NCBI RefSeq assembly: GCF_020559915.1
Contig: NZ_JAJCLZ010000002.1
Location: forward strand, 186,001 to 250,000
Direction of reading: 5' to 3'
From: Ruminococcus sp. 210702-SL.1.03
GTDB lineage: Bacteria > Bacillota > Clostridia > Oscillospirales > Ruminococcaceae
DNA length: 64,000 bases
Made by a program: the position numbers and the translations under genes. The notes under the pieces were generated by a model. That model was not told where the DNA came from. It did no database searches and saw only the letters and a list, made by a program, of their open reading frames with translations. The first letter of the stretch is position 1, and every line of letters starts with the position of its first letter. Shown here in pieces: positions 62,181-64,000 of this stretch.

Positions 62181-62528
62181 TCAAATAGAATAATAATCCT
62201 TTTTTCCAAAAAGCATATCGCAGATATTGTTGCCGTCTTCTACGCTGAAACCGAGCGAATATTTTTTGCTTATGCCGCCGTATTCGTCCGGCTCAATATC
62301 GTCGATGATGTTGACGATCTCCGCTTTGGTGCTTGGAAAAATAAGCTTGCCGTTGTATTCAACTTCAGCGTTTTCAAATAACTCGAGAGCTTCGCAGCAG
62401 TCGTTATCATCGTAGAAAGCATGGCAGAAGCCAAAATCATCGGTGGTATTTTTGCTGAATTTGGTTTTCTTGAATTCCGTGTATTCGCCAAGTGATTTTG
62501 TCAATAAAACTTGACACATTGACCGCAA
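62181..62528 (-). CDS. Small acidic hypothetical protein, possibly N-terminally truncated
   Basis: I do not recognise this protein of up to 115 residues. The body reads like an intact soluble domain (TTDDFGFCHAFYDDNDCCEALELFENAEVEYNGKLIFPS, then YSLGFSVEDGNNICDMLFGKKDYY), a pattern seen in immunity-like and other small proteins of ruminococci. Neither candidate start (62528 or Met at 62519) has a ribosome site or promoter, and the frame is open a little further upstream. A lost 5' end is plausible. Confidence 0.55.
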   Translation of the reverse strand: MRSMCQVLLTKSLGEYTEFKKTKFSKNTTDDFGFCHAFYDDNDCCEALELFENAEVEYNGKLIFPSTKAEIVNIIDDIEPDEYGGISKKYSLGFSVEDGNNICDMLFGKKDYYSI

Positions 62529-62755
62529 GGATCTTGAAGTTAAGAAGCGATGGTCATAACCGAATCTGCCCGCCCCGCACTAAATATCTCCGTGAAATAT
62601 TTCTTTCAAAACTCATTGATTTTCAGCAACATTCACAAAATGTTTGCTTTTTTTTTTTTTTGTTAAGAATTTCTGATAAAATGTTAAGAAAGGTAGGCAT
62701 AGCGCAAAAGAAGCGCGTTTTTGACTTTGATTTTTGGATTATTGGAGGAATTTTT

Positions 62756-64000
62756 ATGAAAAAATTTGTAGCAGGCGTTGTAGCGCTGATGATAGCGTTC
62801 GGCGGAATGGCACTGCCTGCGGAGAGCGGTTTTTCGGCGGTATCGGCAAACGCTGAGGAGATGAGCGAAGCTAACGTTGATGTGCAGGCGGCAGACGATG
62901 TGAAGATCGCGGGGGATTCATTTGTTTATGGAGATTTCCATTATCAAATTCTTGATGATGGTACTGTTGAAATCACCTACTATTTAGGCGCGGATAAAGA
63001 AGTTGTTATACCAAGTACGGTCAACGGCAAAAAAGTTACGAGCATTGGTCATGGCGCATTTATGGAATGCATCAATATTGAAAAAATAACAATTCCTGAT
63101 AGCGTTACAACTATTGATTATAATGCATTTTCAGACTGCCCAAATCTTGTAAGTATAACTATACCTTGCAACGTTACAAGCATTGGTGCTTATTCATTTA
63201 ATGGTTGTGAAAAGCTTACAAGCATAACGGTTGATTCAAAAAACAAATTTTACTTATCAGAGGATGGAGTGCTGTTCAATAAAACGAAAACGGAACTTGT
63301 AGCTTATCCTGCTGGTAATTCGAGGAAAGAATATACTATACCCGATGGTGTTAAAAGTTTAAATAAACGTGCATTTTTAGGAGCTGTCAATCTTACAAAC
63401 TTAAAAATACCCGATAGCGTTAAAAACATTGGTGAAGGCGAATTTTACGGATGTAAAAATCTCGAAAATATTAGCATTCCAAACGGTGTTACAGATATAT
63501 ATTCATTTACGTTCTATCTCTGCGAAAGCCTTACAAATATAACAATTCCGAATGGCGTTACTAGTATAGACGGTTCTGCATTTGAAGGTTGCAAAAACCT
63601 TACAAGTATAACGATACCCGACAGCGTTAATAGCATCGGTGCCGGGGCATTTGCATCTTGTTCGAGCCTTAAAAATGTAAAAGTTCCAGAGGGTGTTACG
63701 GTAATTGATGCTTACACATTTAACGGATGCGCAGGCCTTACAGATATTTCATTCCCGAGCACTTTAAAATCTATTGGTTATGAATCTTTTACTGATTGTA
63801 AAAAACTCAAAAGCATAACATTCTTGAATGGCCCGACTTTTATCAACTCATCTGCATTTCAGGGTTGTACAAGTCTTGCAAATCTGGTTTTGCCGGACAG
63901 CATGGAAGAGATCGGAAGCAATGCTTTCTATAACTGCTCTAGCCTTTCATATGTAGTAATTCCGAAGAACATAAAAAAGATCGACTCTCTTGCATTTAGC
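62756..64000 (+). CDS. Secreted BspA-like leucine-rich repeat protein (continues past the window)
   Basis: The first 415 residues are visible. A signal peptide (MKKFVAGVVALMIAFGGMAL, cleavage near SANA) is followed by an opening domain (FHYQILDDGTVEITYYLGAD) and then tandem LRR_5 (BspA) repeats of about 23 residues. The repeats have the pattern I-P-x-S/G-V-T-x-I-x-x-x-A-F-x-x-C-x-x-L-x-x-I-x. About thirteen can be counted; one is interrupted by a short insert (KNKFYLSEDGVLFNKTKTEL). Such proteins bind host or plant surfaces, or other cells. TTGGAGGAA 6-12 nt upstream supports the ATG. The stop lies beyond base 64000. Confidence 0.92.
   Translation, partial: MKKFVAGVVALMIAFGGMALPAESGFSAVSANAEEMSEANVDVQAADDVKIAGDSFVYGDFHYQILDDGTVEITYYLGADKEVVIPSTVNGKKVTSIGHGAFMECINIEKITIPDSVTTIDYNAFSDCPNLVSITIPCNVTSIGAYSFNGCEKLTSITVDSKNKFYLSEDGVLFNKTKTELVAYPAGNSRKEYTIPDGVKSLNKRAFLGAVNLTNLKIPDSVKNIGEGEFYGCKNLENISIPNGVTDIYSFTFYLCESLTNITIPNGVTSIDGSAFEGCKNLTSITIPDSVNSIGAGAFASCSSLKNVKVPEGVTVIDAYTFNGCAGLTDISFPSTLKSIGYESFTDCKKLKSITFLNGPTFINSSAFQGCTSLANLVLPDSMEEIGSNAFYNCSSLSYVVIPKNIKKIDSLAFS

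Noticed and set aside
1..64000. CRISPR arrays, tRNA or rRNA genes, and replication origin boxes
   Set aside because: No regularly spaced direct repeats, no tRNA-like cloverleaf with a GTTCRA loop, no rRNA segment and no cluster of DnaA boxes was noticed in reading both strands.

Overview
This window looks like chromosomal DNA of a strictly anaerobic, saccharolytic member of the Clostridia, most probably a Ruminococcus-like gut or rumen organism (Oscillospiraceae). The indications are a one-chain pyruvate:ferredoxin oxidoreductase, a clostridial-type xylose isomerase, glycogen phosphorylase, the order ecfA1-ecfA2-ecfT-truA, and Ruminococcus-style surface proteins (BspA leucine-rich repeats, YTG/Ig-like repeats, FN3). 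No species is claimed. Most intergenic starts carry textbook vegetative promoters with exactly 17 bp between -35 and -10.

Layout. 1-1615 (minus): ACT-domain regulator and homoserine dehydrogenase (cut by the window start). 1703-2813: AT-rich island bounded by imperfect 24-bp direct repeats, holding a secreted-protein pseudogene with two lesions. 2881-4365: xylA with promoter, operator-like palindrome and terminator. 16505 down to 4369 (minus): one unbroken gene run, zapA, U32 peptidase-like, dut, amidohydrolase, fumarase alpha, two PH-domain membrane proteins, then cheA-cheW-cheR-cheB-cheW. 16641-18033 (minus): PP2C phosphatase and a small gene. 18067-18846: hemolysin III/PAQR protein. 18852-22701 (minus): nifJ. 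22786-25696 (minus): lipoprotein, CBS protein and D,D-carboxypeptidase.

25839-30763 is a decayed zone bounded by a 20/21-bp inverted repeat. It holds a chimeric, frameshifted surface-protein gene, a 39-residue stub with a perfect ribosome site, a frameshifted superfamily I helicase and a further remnant. Then come an SNF-type Na+ symporter, an ElaA-like acetyltransferase, and a long plus-strand run: ruvC-ruvA-ruvB-glmM, flavoprotein, methyltransferase, NUDIX, PfkB kinase, ecfA1-ecfA2-ecfT. The truA block (truA, DUF5711-like, CvpA-like) is bracketed by two inverted copies of a three-hairpin intergenic repeat; the right copy lies in the leader of a ClpE-like ATPase gene. glgP follows.

The most interesting part is 51596-57776. 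A strong promoter is followed by a leader of about 450 nt containing three homologous, tandem terminator-like units, each opening with a GAC...GTC mini-hairpin. It leads a polar amino-acid ABC transporter, a cytidylate-kinase-like protein, a class III aminotransferase and an iron-type alcohol dehydrogenase. Together these suggest uptake of an amino acid, transamination to an aldehyde and reduction, under an RNA switch I do not recognise. Just downstream, a membrane protein/XRE regulator pair has three identical-layout operators (GTGAT-N6-GTCAC) around its promoter. A 200-bp MITE-like element, an EAL/GGDEF protein, a zinc-ribbon membrane protein, a small unknown gene and the start of a BspA-like secreted protein close the window.
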